From contig NKIR01000012.1 of NCBI GenBank assembly GCA_002255985.1, forward strand, positions 1 to 64,000: a stretch of DNA of 64,000 nucleotides, in the 5' to 3' direction. The notes below the pieces were generated by a model that did no database searches, was not told the DNA's origin, and saw only the letters and a list, made by a program, of their open reading frames with translations. The DNA comes from Sphingomonadaceae bacterium PASS1. GTDB lineage: Bacteria > Pseudomonadota > Alphaproteobacteria > Sphingomonadales > Sphingomonadaceae. Positions within the stretch are counted from its first letter, which is position 1. The number at the start of each line of letters is the position of its first letter. This document shows positions 7,453 through 16,449 of this stretch, piece by piece. A program made the position numbers and the translations under genes.

Positions 7453-7956
7453 TTGCGCATAATTTTGGCCATAATCCTGCTTGCGGCCGGCCTGACAGCC
7501 GTGTCGCAAAAGGCTTGGGCCGATTTTAATGTCGACATGGCGCACAAACCGTTCGCGCCGTTCGTCAGGTTGAATACCGAATTTGACCAAGTGCGCATTG
7601 ACCAACGCATCATCATTCGTTTGCCAAGCCCCGCGTCGGCACCAGCGGCCGTGGGCGCACAGCGGCAATCGGTCGCAAAGCTGCAATATAAAGAAAAGAA
7701 AATCGGCAAATGCCTTTGGGTCGACAGGCTGGGCGGATCGCGTCCCGGACCCGACCGCACGCTTGACCTGTTGACGCGCGACGGCATCCTTATCCGCGCT
7801 TATTTGGGTGACGGTTGTCTGGCGCGGGAGTTTTATGCGGGCGCTTATATGGAGCGGTCATTTGATGGTAAGTTGTGCGTGGATCGGGATGTGTTGCATG
7901 CCCGCACCGGGGCAAAATGCGCGATCGATAAATTCCGATTGTTGATACCGCGATAG
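7453..7956 (+). CDS. Hypothetical secreted protein
   Basis: This 167-residue protein has a clear signal peptide (residues 1-23, cleavage expected after KAWA). The mature part contains four cysteines (in KKIGKCLWVD, GDGCLAREFYAG, GKLCVDRD and GAKCAIDK), suggesting a disulfide-bonded periplasmic fold, with a DRTLDLLTRDG segment and the closing DKFRLLIPR. I do not recognise the family beyond frequent occurrence of such small proteins in sphingomonads. The start is TTG at 7453; no in-frame ATG lies near. It is followed 115 bases later by the helicase gene. Confidence 0.65.
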   Translation: MRIILAIILLAAGLTAVSQKAWADFNVDMAHKPFAPFVRLNTEFDQVRIDQRIIIRLPSPASAPAAVGAQRQSVAKLQYKEKKIGKCLWVDRLGGSRPGPDRTLDLLTRDGILIRAYLGDGCLAREFYAGAYMERSFDGKLCVDRDVLHARTGAKCAIDKFRLLIPR

Positions 7957-8071
7957 CGCCGGGCGCATTCGGCCAATTACCTTGACATTTCTGCCCGCAG
8001 AGACCAATGGCGACCCTCGTCGCTATGGCTTTGGCACCGGTGGCACTGCATCTTCTTTTCCGGAACAACAT

Positions 8072-9457
8072 ATGCGTTTTGCCGATATCGGCTTGTCTGA
8101 TGAGCTATTGAGAGCCTTAAGCGAGGCTGGCTATGACGAGCCAACCCCAATTCAGGCCGCTGCTATCCCGCAGGTCCAGATGATGCGTGACATCATCGCA
8201 ATCGCACAGACGGGCACGGGTAAAACCGCGAGCTTCGTCCTTCCGATGATCGATGTGTTGGCCAATGGCCGCGCGCGTGCACGCATGCCGCGCAGCCTCA
8301 TTCTCGAACCGACCCGTGAACTTGCGGCGCAGGTTGCCGAGAATTTCGAAAAATATGGCAAATATCACAAGCTATCGATGGCGCTGCTTATTGGCGGTGT
8401 TCAGATGGGCGACCAAGTGAAGGCGCTTGAAAAGGGCGTTGATGTTTTGATCGCGACGCCCGGACGGCTGATGGATTTGTTCGAACGCGGGAAGATATTG
8501 CTGACGGGCTGCGAAATGCTCGTCATCGACGAAGCGGACCGTATGTTGGACATGGGCTTCATTCCCGACATCGAACATATCTGCACCAAGCTGCCGGCGA
8601 CGCGCCAGACATTGCTGTTTTCGGCAACGATGCCGCCGCCGATTAAAAAGCTGGCCGACAAGTTTCTGTCGAACCCGAAATATATCGAAGTCGCGCGCCC
8701 AGCGACTGCCAACGTCAATATCGAGCAGTTTTTGGTGAACGTATCACCAATGAAAAAGCGCGATGTATTGCGGGATCTATTGCGCACGGAAGAGGTGTCC
8801 AACGCGATTATCTTCTGCAACCGCAAGACCACGGTGCGCGAATTGAACGCCAGCCTGCAGCGCCATGGAATGCGTTCGGGAGAAATTCACGGCGACATTG
8901 ATCAGGCGTCACGCCAGAAGCAATTGGAAGCGTTCAAGAACGGCGACATTAATCTGCTCGTCGCGTCCGACGTGGCCGCACGCGGCCTCGACGTCAAAGG
9001 CGTCAGCCATGTGTTCAACTTTGATGCGCCATGGCACCCCGATGATTATATCCACCGCATTGGCCGCACTGGCCGCGCCGGTGCCAAGGGCAAGGCATTT
9101 ACCTTTGTCACCAAGGCTGATGAAGAAGCTATTGAAAGCATCGAAAAGCTGATTGGCAACAAGATTGAACGTCTTGGCAAGATCGAAGCACCATCGGGTG
9201 ATACCGAAGAGCGCGCGCCTGCAAAGCGCGGCCGCAAGCCAGCGGAGCCAAAAGCCAAGGAAGCACGCGCAGAAGCAGCGGCACCAGCGGAACCTAAGCC
9301 CGCACGCGAAAAAGCCGCGGCGAAGCCTGCCCGTGAAAAGGCAGCGCCAATGGTTGAAGCTAAGCCAACAGACGAGCCAAGCGCAGCGCCAGCGAGCAAT
9401 GACGGATGGAATGGCCCCATGCCCGGCTTCCTCGGCGTCGGGTTTGGGACGTCTTAA
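8072..9457 (+). CDS. rhlE: DEAD-box ATP-dependent RNA helicase, RhlE type
   Basis: A 461-residue DEAD-box helicase unwinds short RNA duplexes, typically in ribosome assembly or RNA decay. All motifs are present: Q motif (PTPIQ), I (AQTGTGKT), Ia (PTRELAAQ), II (DEAD), III (SAT), IV (AIIFCNR), V (ASDVAARGLDVKGV) and VI (HRIGRTGRAG). The last 90 residues are a low-complexity tail rich in A, K, P and E, as expected for an RNA-binding C-terminal extension. I start at ATG 8072 (MRFADIGL); a possible 30-residue extension from 7982 is unlike the family. Confidence 0.92.
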   Translation: MRFADIGLSDELLRALSEAGYDEPTPIQAAAIPQVQMMRDIIAIAQTGTGKTASFVLPMIDVLANGRARARMPRSLILEPTRELAAQVAENFEKYGKYHKLSMALLIGGVQMGDQVKALEKGVDVLIATPGRLMDLFERGKILLTGCEMLVIDEADRMLDMGFIPDIEHICTKLPATRQTLLFSATMPPPIKKLADKFLSNPKYIEVARPATANVNIEQFLVNVSPMKKRDVLRDLLRTEEVSNAIIFCNRKTTVRELNASLQRHGMRSGEIHGDIDQASRQKQLEAFKNGDINLLVASDVAARGLDVKGVSHVFNFDAPWHPDDYIHRIGRTGRAGAKGKAFTFVTKADEEAIESIEKLIGNKIERLGKIEAPSGDTEERAPAKRGRKPAEPKAKEARAEAAAPAEPKPAREKAAAKPAREKAAPMVEAKPTDEPSAAPASNDGWNGPMPGFLGVGFGTS

Positions 9458-9499
9458 CTAGGCTTTCCAGCAGGTCTCTGTTCCGAAATACCCTTAAAT

Positions 9500-9570
9500 C
9501 GTCATCCTGAACTTGTTTCAGGATAACGCATGAACGTCGCATGTCATCCTGAAACAAGTTCAGGATGACG
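9500..9570. repeat. REP-like paired hairpins, copy 1
   Basis: Two arms, each able to fold alone: ATCCTGAA-CTTGT-TTCAGGAT and ATCCTGAA-ACAAG-TTCAGGAT, in inverted orientation about 20 bases apart, bounded by CGTC and GACG. A diverged copy is at 33182-33260. Located between the 3' end of rhlE and the terminator. Confidence 0.85.
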
Positions 9571-9648
9571 AATGGGGTAGCGCTCGTTGTTCCCGGTACT
9601 GCCACGAACCGCGCAGACACATAATCCGGTCACACAATCGCACCCAAC

Positions 9649-9681
9649 AAAAAAGGGCCCGCATCGCTGCAGGCCCTTTTT
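9649..9681. terminator. Bidirectional terminator between convergent genes
   Basis: AAAAAAGGGCC...GGCCCTTTTT hairpin between rhlE (plus) and the TonB receptor gene (minus); T-tails on both strands. Confidence 0.8.
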
Positions 9682-9701
9682 CGTTTAGGTTCGTGACGTT
9701 C

Positions 9702-12485
9702 TTAGAACTTGCCGCGCAATGTGATGCCATATGTCCGAGGCTCAGCAAGGAACTGTGACATCAACTGGCGACCACCGGGATATTGTGGATCCACAAATGG
9801 TGCCGAAGTTGCACCCGCCTGGAATGGCGAGTTGAACGCGACCTGCGCATAATCCTGATTGAAGATGTTCTGACCCCAAAGCTCAATGCCCCAGGATTCG
9901 TCAGGACCGCGAAGACCGATACGTGCGTTGAATACCGCGAAACCGTCTTGCTCTTTTTGCGGGAACAGGTCGGAACCGGTGTTGTAATCGCTGGTCATAC
10001 GGCCGTCGATATACACCAGCCCGCTCATGCCATTGCTGCCGATATCCGGCGTCCATGTGACACTTGAAGTGGCAACCAGCTCCGGTGCGTTGGACAGATT
10101 GTCGCCCGGCAATTTGCGCAGTGCCGGGTCAAGTGGTGCACCGGTTTTGCTGCCGACCAGATTTTGACGGTAGCTGGTGTTTGCATATGTCAAACCTGCC
10201 GCCATGCGGAAGTTGCGTGCTGGCACCAAGGATGCTTCCAACTCGACACCTTCTGCGCGCACACCATAGCCCACGTCGCTTGCCGCACAGGCACCCGTTG
10301 TTGCCGCTGCTGCGTTGAAGTTGGAACCTGCTGCTGACAAGCTCTGGTCACGGTCGGCACCTGCCAAATCCGTACCACACCCGTTAATCGACTGCACAAG
10401 GAACACAGTGCCATTGAACGTATTCAGCTGGAAATTGCTGAAGTCCGAACGGAACGCAGAAACGCTCAGGCCGAATGGACCATTTGAGAATTTCGCACCG
10501 ATTTCATAGCTGTCGACCAGTTCGGGGTCGAATTGCAATCTGCCCGTCAACGCCTGCGCGCCGCCGGATGCTGCAAATGTGCCGATTGGTGACTTCAGTG
10601 CTGAACGGTCAAGGTTGAAACCACCAGCCTTATAACCACGGGCAAAGCTGCTGTAGACCAAGAGATCGTCAGTTGCTTTCCACGACAGGATTGCGGTGCC
10701 GGTGAATTCGTCTTCACTACGCTTGTCGTTGATAGACACGCCGTTCAATTCGGCTGTCGAGTTGCCCTGACAAGACAGACCAATCAACGATCCTGCGAGT
10801 GCACGCGCCGTTGCGGTTGTGAGCGGGTTAACCAAGTCGTCGGTCACAAGGCCTTGGACTGCTGTACAGGCGGTGTTGTCGTTACCAAAAGTGGCGTTGA
10901 ACTTCTTCTTGTCGCTGGTGTAGCGAAGGCCAAGCGTCAGATCGAGCGCATCTGTGATGTGCAGGATGTTGTGCGTGAACGCCGCAAAGTTTGTGCCGTT
11001 CTGGAAATAACGGTCGTTGGTGGTGCCCAGATTGTTCAGGTTATCAAGCCGCGTAAACGCTGCCAGAATATCCGGGCCGGACAGACCCGAAGCGCCACCG
11101 ATGGTTGCGGTGCCGACGCCAGGGATCACGCATGATGGGCTGGTGGGCGAATATAGCCCAGCCAAACCGCCACCCGAAATGATGCGGCATGTTGCAAAGC
11201 GGCCATATTGGTTGCCGAAACGCAGATTGTCGCGGACGGTCAGCTTCTCGTTCGAGAAAAATCCGCCGACGAGCCAATCCAGCTTTCCGCCGAATGCTTC
11301 ACCCTGCAAACGCAGTTCCTGCGTAAAGGTGTGGAATTGACGATAAGCATCATCGCCTGGCGCACGGTACAGAATGTCGACTTCACCATAATCGGTGTCC
11401 GAAGCCTGACCAGAACGATACTGGCGATATGCAGTGATCGACGTCAAAGTTGCGCCGCCAAAATCATAATCGACCTGGCCGGAGAAACCATAATCCTTAG
11501 TTTCGCCGGTAAAGACGCGGTTTGCGCTGACCGAAATGTTACGGCCATAGCCTTGGTTGAACGCAGCCAATGGCTGGCCAAGGTCACGCAATACGTTGAT
11601 GATGTTGTTGGATGTCGCTGTTGAAGCCACGCCGGTCGTGCTTGGGTTGTTCAGGTCGCCAATGAATTGATTGACGGACCGGTCGACATATGTTGCTGCA
11701 CAGCACTCTTCCTTACGCGAGGTATAGTCTGCAATCAGACGTACCGACAGCGCATCGGTCGGTTGGAACAACAACTGGCCACGCAAGAAGTAGCGGTCAC
11801 GATTGTTGACGTCGCGGCCATTTTGGTCGTCGCGGTAGAAACCGTTACGCTTTACGTAAACGCCATCAACGCGGAACGCGAGCTGATCCGAAATTGGGCC
11901 AGTTACGCTGGTTGCAGCGCGCATGAAGTCATAATTGCCGTAGGTCAGCTCGCCGCTGCCACCAAAGGTGAAGCTTGGCTTTTTGGAATAAATGCTGATG
12001 AGGCCCGCCGACGAGTTACGTCCGCCCAATGTGCCCTGAGGTCCACGCTGCACTTCAACGCGGTCGATTTCACCGAGTTCGTTCAGACCAATGCCCGAAC
12101 GCGAACGGTATACGCCGTCGATGAAAACAGGAACCGAGCTTTCAAGGCCGGGGTTGTCACCGACCGTTCCGATACCGCGAATACGGGCAGATCCGTTGGC
12201 TTCCGAACCCGTCGAAGACACGAGCAACGAAGGTGCAACCTGGTTTAGCTGACGAATGTCGTTCGCGCCGCTATTTTGGAGTGTTTCGGCATTAACTGCG
12301 GAAATGGCGACAGGCACATCTGAAAGCAGTTGGCTGCGGCCTTGCGCGGTTACAACGATTTCTTCTTCCGCTGTGTCGTCGGCCTGAGGGGCTTCCTGTG
12401 CAAATGCGAGGCTTGGAGTGGCAAGCGCAAGGCAAGCTGCCGATAGTCGCAATGCATGGCTGAGGGATTTGTTACGAAGTAACAT
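9702..12485 (-). CDS. TonB-dependent outer membrane receptor
   Basis: This is a 927-residue outer membrane receptor that imports a ligand with energy from TonB-ExbBD. It shows a signal peptide (residues 1-29, ending SLAFA), a TonB-box-like EEIVVTAQGRS, a plug domain (IRQLNQVAPSLLVSS, GIGTVGDNPG, VEVQRGPQGTLGGRNS) and a 22-strand barrel ending in the aromatic signature TYGITLRGKF. A good ribosome site (AGGAGAG) precedes the start. The nearest genes on the same strand are an MDR oxidoreductase and an amidohydrolase, but a hairpin and about 200 bases separate them. Ligand unknown. Confidence 0.92.
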   Translation of the reverse strand: MLLRNKSLSHALRLSAACLALATPSLAFAQEAPQADDTAEEEIVVTAQGRSQLLSDVPVAISAVNAETLQNSGANDIRQLNQVAPSLLVSSTGSEANGSARIRGIGTVGDNPGLESSVPVFIDGVYRSRSGIGLNELGEIDRVEVQRGPQGTLGGRNSSAGLISIYSKKPSFTFGGSGELTYGNYDFMRAATSVTGPISDQLAFRVDGVYVKRNGFYRDDQNGRDVNNRDRYFLRGQLLFQPTDALSVRLIADYTSRKEECCAATYVDRSVNQFIGDLNNPSTTGVASTATSNNIINVLRDLGQPLAAFNQGYGRNISVSANRVFTGETKDYGFSGQVDYDFGGATLTSITAYRQYRSGQASDTDYGEVDILYRAPGDDAYRQFHTFTQELRLQGEAFGGKLDWLVGGFFSNEKLTVRDNLRFGNQYGRFATCRIISGGGLAGLYSPTSPSCVIPGVGTATIGGASGLSGPDILAAFTRLDNLNNLGTTNDRYFQNGTNFAAFTHNILHITDALDLTLGLRYTSDKKKFNATFGNDNTACTAVQGLVTDDLVNPLTTATARALAGSLIGLSCQGNSTAELNGVSINDKRSEDEFTGTAILSWKATDDLLVYSSFARGYKAGGFNLDRSALKSPIGTFAASGGAQALTGRLQFDPELVDSYEIGAKFSNGPFGLSVSAFRSDFSNFQLNTFNGTVFLVQSINGCGTDLAGADRDQSLSAAGSNFNAAAATTGACAASDVGYGVRAEGVELEASLVPARNFRMAAGLTYANTSYRQNLVGSKTGAPLDPALRKLPGDNLSNAPELVATSSVTWTPDIGSNGMSGLVYIDGRMTSDYNTGSDLFPQKEQDGFAVFNARIGLRGPDESWGIELWGQNIFNQDYAQVAFNSPFQAGATSAPFVDPQYPGGRQLMSQFLAEPRTYGITLRGKF

Positions 12486-12606
12486 ATGCTTCTCTCCTAT
12501 TTTGAAATCAATGTGTCACAATCTAACGAAAGGACGCACGGCTGTCATCGCTGTTAAGCGCGGATTTCCTGAAATTAATTCTGTGCGTCAATATTGCCAC
12601 ATTGAC

Positions 12607-12670
12607 ATTTTTGACGTCACGGAAGCGACTGTGCTCTTTGAACAGAACGCTTCCGTGACAGATCAAAAAT
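12607..12670. repeat. 64-bp interrupted palindrome
   Basis: ATTTTTGA-C-GTCACGGAAGCG on the left and CGCTTCCGTGAC-AGA-TCAAAAAT on the right, with an inner CTGT/ACAG extension and a 9-base loop. It sits between the oxidoreductase stop codon (12688) and the TonB receptor start (12485), both on the minus strand. It lacks a T-tail, so it is not a standard terminator; an RNA processing/stability element, operator or small transposon remnant are possible. Confidence 0.75.
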
Positions 12671-12687
12671 GCTGCGTGGCAATTTGC

Positions 12688-13704
12688 TTATAGTTTTACA
12701 AGCATCTTGCCGGTGTTTTCGCCACTGAACAAACCGATAAAGGCTTCCGGAGTTTTCTCAAGCCCGTCTTTCACTGTTTCACGACCCTTGACCGCGCCAG
12801 ATTGAATCAGCCCCGCCATGTCGGCGTTGAATTCCGGAACCTGTGCGTAGAAGTCGGGGTAGAGGAAGCCCTTAATCATGATGCGCTTGCCAATGATCAT
12901 CGGAAGATACTGCATCGGTTGGGCTTTGAAGTCGTTATACACGTCAATCATGCCGCAAATCGCAAAGCGGGCCCATTCGTTGGATGTGGCAAGTGCCGCA
13001 TCAAAATGTTCGCCGCCGACATTGTCGAAATAGACATCAATACCGCTTTCACCCATGTCTTTTAGGGCGGCCATCAACTGCGGCAGCACCTTGCCGGATT
13101 TATAGTCGATCACGGCGTCGGCGCCGAGTTCTTTGACCCAGGCACATTTTTCTGCGCCACCGGCTGAGCCAATGACTCTCATGCCCTTTGCCTTGGCAAT
13201 TTGGGTGACGGTCGAACCAACAGCGCCAGCGGCGGCAGATACGAAAATGACTTCGCCAGCCTTCGCTTCGGCAACCTTGAGCAAGCCGAACCATGCGGTG
13301 CCGCCGGGCATACCAATGATGCTGAGCCAATGTTGGTCAGGAACGCCTATGTCAGGCAATTTGACGGGAGGCATGCCAGCAGGTGGCGTCTTGCCTCCGC
13401 CGAATACGGCGCTGTCGCGCCAGCCAGCCATATGAAGAACCTTTGCGCCCACCGGAAAATCGGCATTGTTGCTTTCGGTCACAACGCCGACTGCGCCGCC
13501 TGTCATGGGTTCGCCAAGCGCGAATGGATCGGAGTAGCTTTTCGCATCGTTCATGCGGCCGCGCATATAGGGATCGACGGACAACCAGCTGTTCGCAACG
13601 CGAAACTCGTCTGCGCCCAATGGCGCATCAGGCGTTTCCACCATTGCAAAGTTGCTGTCATTTGGAAGCCCGGCAGGGCGGCTAGCTAAGGTCCATGCAC
13701 GCAT
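12688..13704 (-). CDS. NADP-dependent MDR-family oxidoreductase (CurA / prostaglandin-reductase type)
   Basis: The 338-residue medium-chain dehydrogenase/reductase lacks the catalytic zinc ligands of true alcohol dehydrogenases. The Rossmann fold has AAAGAVGSTVTQIAKAKG and GSAGGAEKCAWVKELGADAV; the N-terminal WLSVDPYMRGRMND stretch is typical of the CurA/YncB and leukotriene B4 12-hydroxydehydrogenase group, which reduce the C=C bond of enones with NADPH. Start and the upstream gene's stop overlap as TAATG at 13704, so it is translationally coupled to the amidohydrolase gene. Substrate unknown. Confidence 0.88.
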   Translation of the reverse strand: MRAWTLASRPAGLPNDSNFAMVETPDAPLGADEFRVANSWLSVDPYMRGRMNDAKSYSDPFALGEPMTGGAVGVVTESNNADFPVGAKVLHMAGWRDSAVFGGGKTPPAGMPPVKLPDIGVPDQHWLSIIGMPGGTAWFGLLKVAEAKAGEVIFVSAAAGAVGSTVTQIAKAKGMRVIGSAGGAEKCAWVKELGADAVIDYKSGKVLPQLMAALKDMGESGIDVYFDNVGGEHFDAALATSNEWARFAICGMIDVYNDFKAQPMQYLPMIIGKRIMIKGFLYPDFYAQVPEFNADMAGLIQSGAVKGRETVKDGLEKTPEAFIGLFSGENTGKMLVKL

Positions 13705-15527
13705 TATCTTGTCTCTCCATTGTTGTTTTTGTCCGCAGCATGTGCTGCAGCATTTTTATATACGGGCCGACCGCCGACCCATGTTTCTTTGACTATCGCA
13801 TTACGCAGTTCGCGCGGGCTTGCAAGCAATGGGTCGACATCAATCAATATGAAATCGGCATAATGCCCCGGGGTTAACGAACCAAATTTGCCTTCGGCAA
13901 AGGCCGCATAAGCAGCGCCGGTGGTAAAACCGGCAAGCGCCTGTTCGCGCGAGACGCGATCTTCGGGGCGCCAGCCGCCAAAGGGTTGACCTTCCGCATC
14001 TTCACGCGTCATGGCCGCTGCCAATCCCGCGAAGGGATCGGCAGACTCAACGGGTACGTCCGAACCGAACGCCAGCTTGCCGCCAGCGCGCGCGATGGAC
14101 TGCCACGCATAAGCGCCTTTCAAACGCTCTTGACCCAGCCGTGCCTCGGCCATCAACCGGTCGGATGTCTGGTGCACCGGCTGCATCGATGAAATGATGC
14201 CATGTTTGCCAAGCTTTTGCAGGTCAGCCGGGTCGACGATTTGGACATGTTCAATCCGCCAGCGCATATCGCCTTTATATGTCTCGGACAGTTCCTCGAT
14301 CGCGCCGATAACTTCCGCATTTGCCGCATCGCCAATCGCGTGCACGGCGGTCTGGAAGCCATCCATCGATGCCCGCACCATCAGGTTGCGGATTTCGGCG
14401 CTCGCCAAAAACTGAAGGCCAGTCTGTCCGGGCGCGTCGGCATAGGGTTTCTTCAGCCAAGCACCCCGGCTGCCCAAGGCGCCATCAAGATAAAGCTTCA
14501 CGCCGCCCAGCCGCAATTTGTCGTTGTACAACCAAGGGCTCGGCGCCGGGCCAGCAATGGCGACCATATTGTCAATGCCACCGGCATAGGCGAAGATCCG
14601 GACGGTCAGCCACCCCGCATCGCCTGCTCGGCGATAGCTTTGCCAATCGTCGATCAACGTGCCCATGTCGGCAATCGATGTGATGCCCAGACTGTGGAGC
14701 TTCTTTTGCGCTTCGCCCAAGGCAACATCGCGTTCCAAAGGTTTTGGTGCGGGCACAAATTTGCCGACCAGATCTGCGGCGGCGTCGACGAAGATACCAC
14801 TGGGTTTCCCGCCAGCCAGTTCAATGCGACCACCGGGGGGTGATTTGGATGCCGCGGTGACGCCCGCGATTCCCATTGCCTTGCTATTGGCCCAACCGGC
14901 GTGCCCATCGACGCGCTCAAGCCATACAGGCCGATCGCTGACGGCAGCGTCTAAATCTTGCGCAGTCGGGAAGCGACCAAGGCCCCATTTTTCTTGATTC
15001 CAACCCCGACCGATAATCCAGCGGCGTTCGGGATATTTCGCCGCATAGGCTTTTATCGCGTCTTGCGCTTCGGCAAGGCTGTTGGTTGCGGACAAATCGA
15101 GCGTCAGCAATTGAAAGCCAAGGCCCATCACATGGCCGTGCGCATCAATCAGTCCGGGCAACATGGTTGCGCCGCGCCCATCGAGGCGGAAGTCAAGCTG
15201 CTTGGGAAGCCTGTCTTTCTTGGTCAGCAGCTCCGTGACTTTGCCATCTGTGCCCACCAGCATCGCGTTGAAACGGATGACCTTGCCGTCCTGATCAAGC
15301 GTTATACCATTCACATTCTCGACCAGTCCGTCGGCAAATGCAGGTGTGGCAAGGGCGAGTAAGGCGAGGGCCAATATCCTCCCCGAGACGGGGAGGGGGA
15401 CCATCCGAAGGATGGTGGAGGGGGTTATCGGCTTAGCGGTGCGTTTTTGAACACGCCCCCCCTCCGTCACGCGCGTTGCGCGCGCCACCTCCCCGTGCCG
15501 GGGAGGATTTATAAAACCATTCTTCAT
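13704..15527 (-). CDS. Secreted amidohydrolase, YtcJ type, with repeat inserted in the signal-peptide region
   Basis: This metal-dependent amidohydrolase of the YtcJ/N-substituted-formamide-deformylase group has LPGLIDAHGHVMG (HxH metal site), KLYLDGALGSRGAW, VHAIGDAAN, RIEHVQIV and AFGSDVPVESADP. The ATG at 15527 overlaps the upstream stop (ATGA), so coupling favours it as the original start. Codons 8-50 are, however, made of a 129-bp REP-like repeat (15378-15506). Removing it in frame would join MKNGFIN to ILALALLALATPAFA, a textbook signal peptide. With the repeat, an in-frame ATG at 15404 gives MVPLPVSGRILALALL..., also a plausible signal peptide. Either start may be used; the mature enzyme is unaffected. 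Confidence 0.85.
   Translation of the reverse strand: MKNGFINPPRHGEVARATRVTEGGRVQKRTAKPITPSTILRMVPLPVSGRILALALLALATPAFADGLVENVNGITLDQDGKVIRFNAMLVGTDGKVTELLTKKDRLPKQLDFRLDGRGATMLPGLIDAHGHVMGLGFQLLTLDLSATNSLAEAQDAIKAYAAKYPERRWIIGRGWNQEKWGLGRFPTAQDLDAAVSDRPVWLERVDGHAGWANSKAMGIAGVTAASKSPPGGRIELAGGKPSGIFVDAAADLVGKFVPAPKPLERDVALGEAQKKLHSLGITSIADMGTLIDDWQSYRRAGDAGWLTVRIFAYAGGIDNMVAIAGPAPSPWLYNDKLRLGGVKLYLDGALGSRGAWLKKPYADAPGQTGLQFLASAEIRNLMVRASMDGFQTAVHAIGDAANAEVIGAIEELSETYKGDMRWRIEHVQIVDPADLQKLGKHGIISSMQPVHQTSDRLMAEARLGQERLKGAYAWQSIARAGGKLAFGSDVPVESADPFAGLAAAMTREDAEGQPFGGWRPEDRVSREQALAGFTTGAAYAAFAEGKFGSLTPGHYADFILIDVDPLLASPRELRNAIVKETWVGGRPVYKNAAAHAADKNNNGETR
15378..15506. repeat. REP-like repeat inside a coding region
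   Basis: A 129-bp unit bounded by CCTCCCCG...CGGGGAGG hairpins at both ends, with an ACCATCC-GAA-GGATGGT hairpin and a GCGCGTTGCGCGC core. It is flanked by AT on both sides. Units of this type are frequent between genes in sphingomonads. The length is exactly 43 codons, so the host reading frame stays open. Confidence 0.8.
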
Positions 15528-16393
15528 CCCTTGGGCAGCCTTTTCACAATCGCACTGGTGTCAAGACGACCGCCGCCCATATGTTGCACATCGGCATAAA
15601 ATTGATCGATGATCGCGGTAATTGGCAAGGTCGCGCCAACGGCACGCGCCTCTTCGAACGCGAGGCCCAAGTCCTTGCGCATCCAGTCAACGGCGAAGCC
15701 AAAGTCGAACTTGTCCTCGGCCATCGTGGCCCAGCGATTGTCCATTTGCCAGCTTTGCGCTGCGCCACCCGAAATCGCTTCATAGACTTTTTCAACGTCA
15801 AGTTCCGCCGATTGCGCGAAACGCATCGCTTCGGACAGCGACTGGATAATACCCGCAAAGGCGATTTGGTTGCACATTTTGGTGATCTGTCCCGTGCCGG
15901 GGCCGCCCACATGGACAACGCGCTTCGCATAAGGCGCCATGATCGGCCGCGCGGCCTCAACTGCGGCTTCACTGCCGCCGCACATGATTGACAGGGTTCC
16001 GTTTTCGGCGCCGGCCTGTCCGCCGGTAACGGGCGCATCGACGACCAACAGACCGCGTGACTTGGCCTCTACGCCAAGCTGACGGGCTATTCGTGCGGAG
16101 ACGGTTGTATGGTCAATGTATAGGCTGCCCTTCGCCATCGCGGCAAATGCACCATCACGTCCAAGCGTAACGCCCGCAAGGTCATCGTCCGTGCCGACGC
16201 AGCTGATGACGACCTCTGCATCCTTGGCGGCATCCGCGGGCGACAGCGCCAGCGTTCCGCCATAAGTCGCAACCCAGTTTTCGGCCTTGGCCCGCGAACG
16301 GTTGTACACCGTCAGCGCATGTCCTGCCTGTTTAAGATGCCGTGCCATTGGGCCGCCCATGACGCCCAGTCCGATGAAAGCTATTCTAGTCAT
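15524..16393 (-). CDS. NAD(P)-dependent beta-hydroxyacid dehydrogenase (3-hydroxyisobutyrate dehydrogenase family)
   Basis: The 289-residue enzyme has the N-terminal dinucleotide motif FIGLGVMGGPMARHL and the substrate-binding VDAPVTGGQAGAENGTL. The catalytic lysine sits in GPGTGQITKMCNQI, and the all-alpha C-terminal domain is present. The family covers 3-hydroxyisobutyrate, tartronate-semialdehyde and related dehydrogenases, and imine reductase-like members; the exact substrate cannot be told. It is the first gene of an apparent operon with the amidohydrolase (ATGA overlap) and the MDR oxidoreductase (TAATG overlap), and faces the divergent threonine ammonia-lyase gene across 56 bases. Confidence 0.88.
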   Translation of the reverse strand: MTRIAFIGLGVMGGPMARHLKQAGHALTVYNRSRAKAENWVATYGGTLALSPADAAKDAEVVISCVGTDDDLAGVTLGRDGAFAAMAKGSLYIDHTTVSARIARQLGVEAKSRGLLVVDAPVTGGQAGAENGTLSIMCGGSEAAVEAARPIMAPYAKRVVHVGGPGTGQITKMCNQIAFAGIIQSLSEAMRFAQSAELDVEKVYEAISGGAAQSWQMDNRWATMAEDKFDFGFAVDWMRKDLGLAFEEARAVGATLPITAIIDQFYADVQHMGGGRLDTSAIVKRLPKG

Positions 16394-16449
16394 AGGTGGG
16401 TCTTAATGTTTGTTTTCACTTAACGCCAGATACGTTAGGGCCGCTATCT

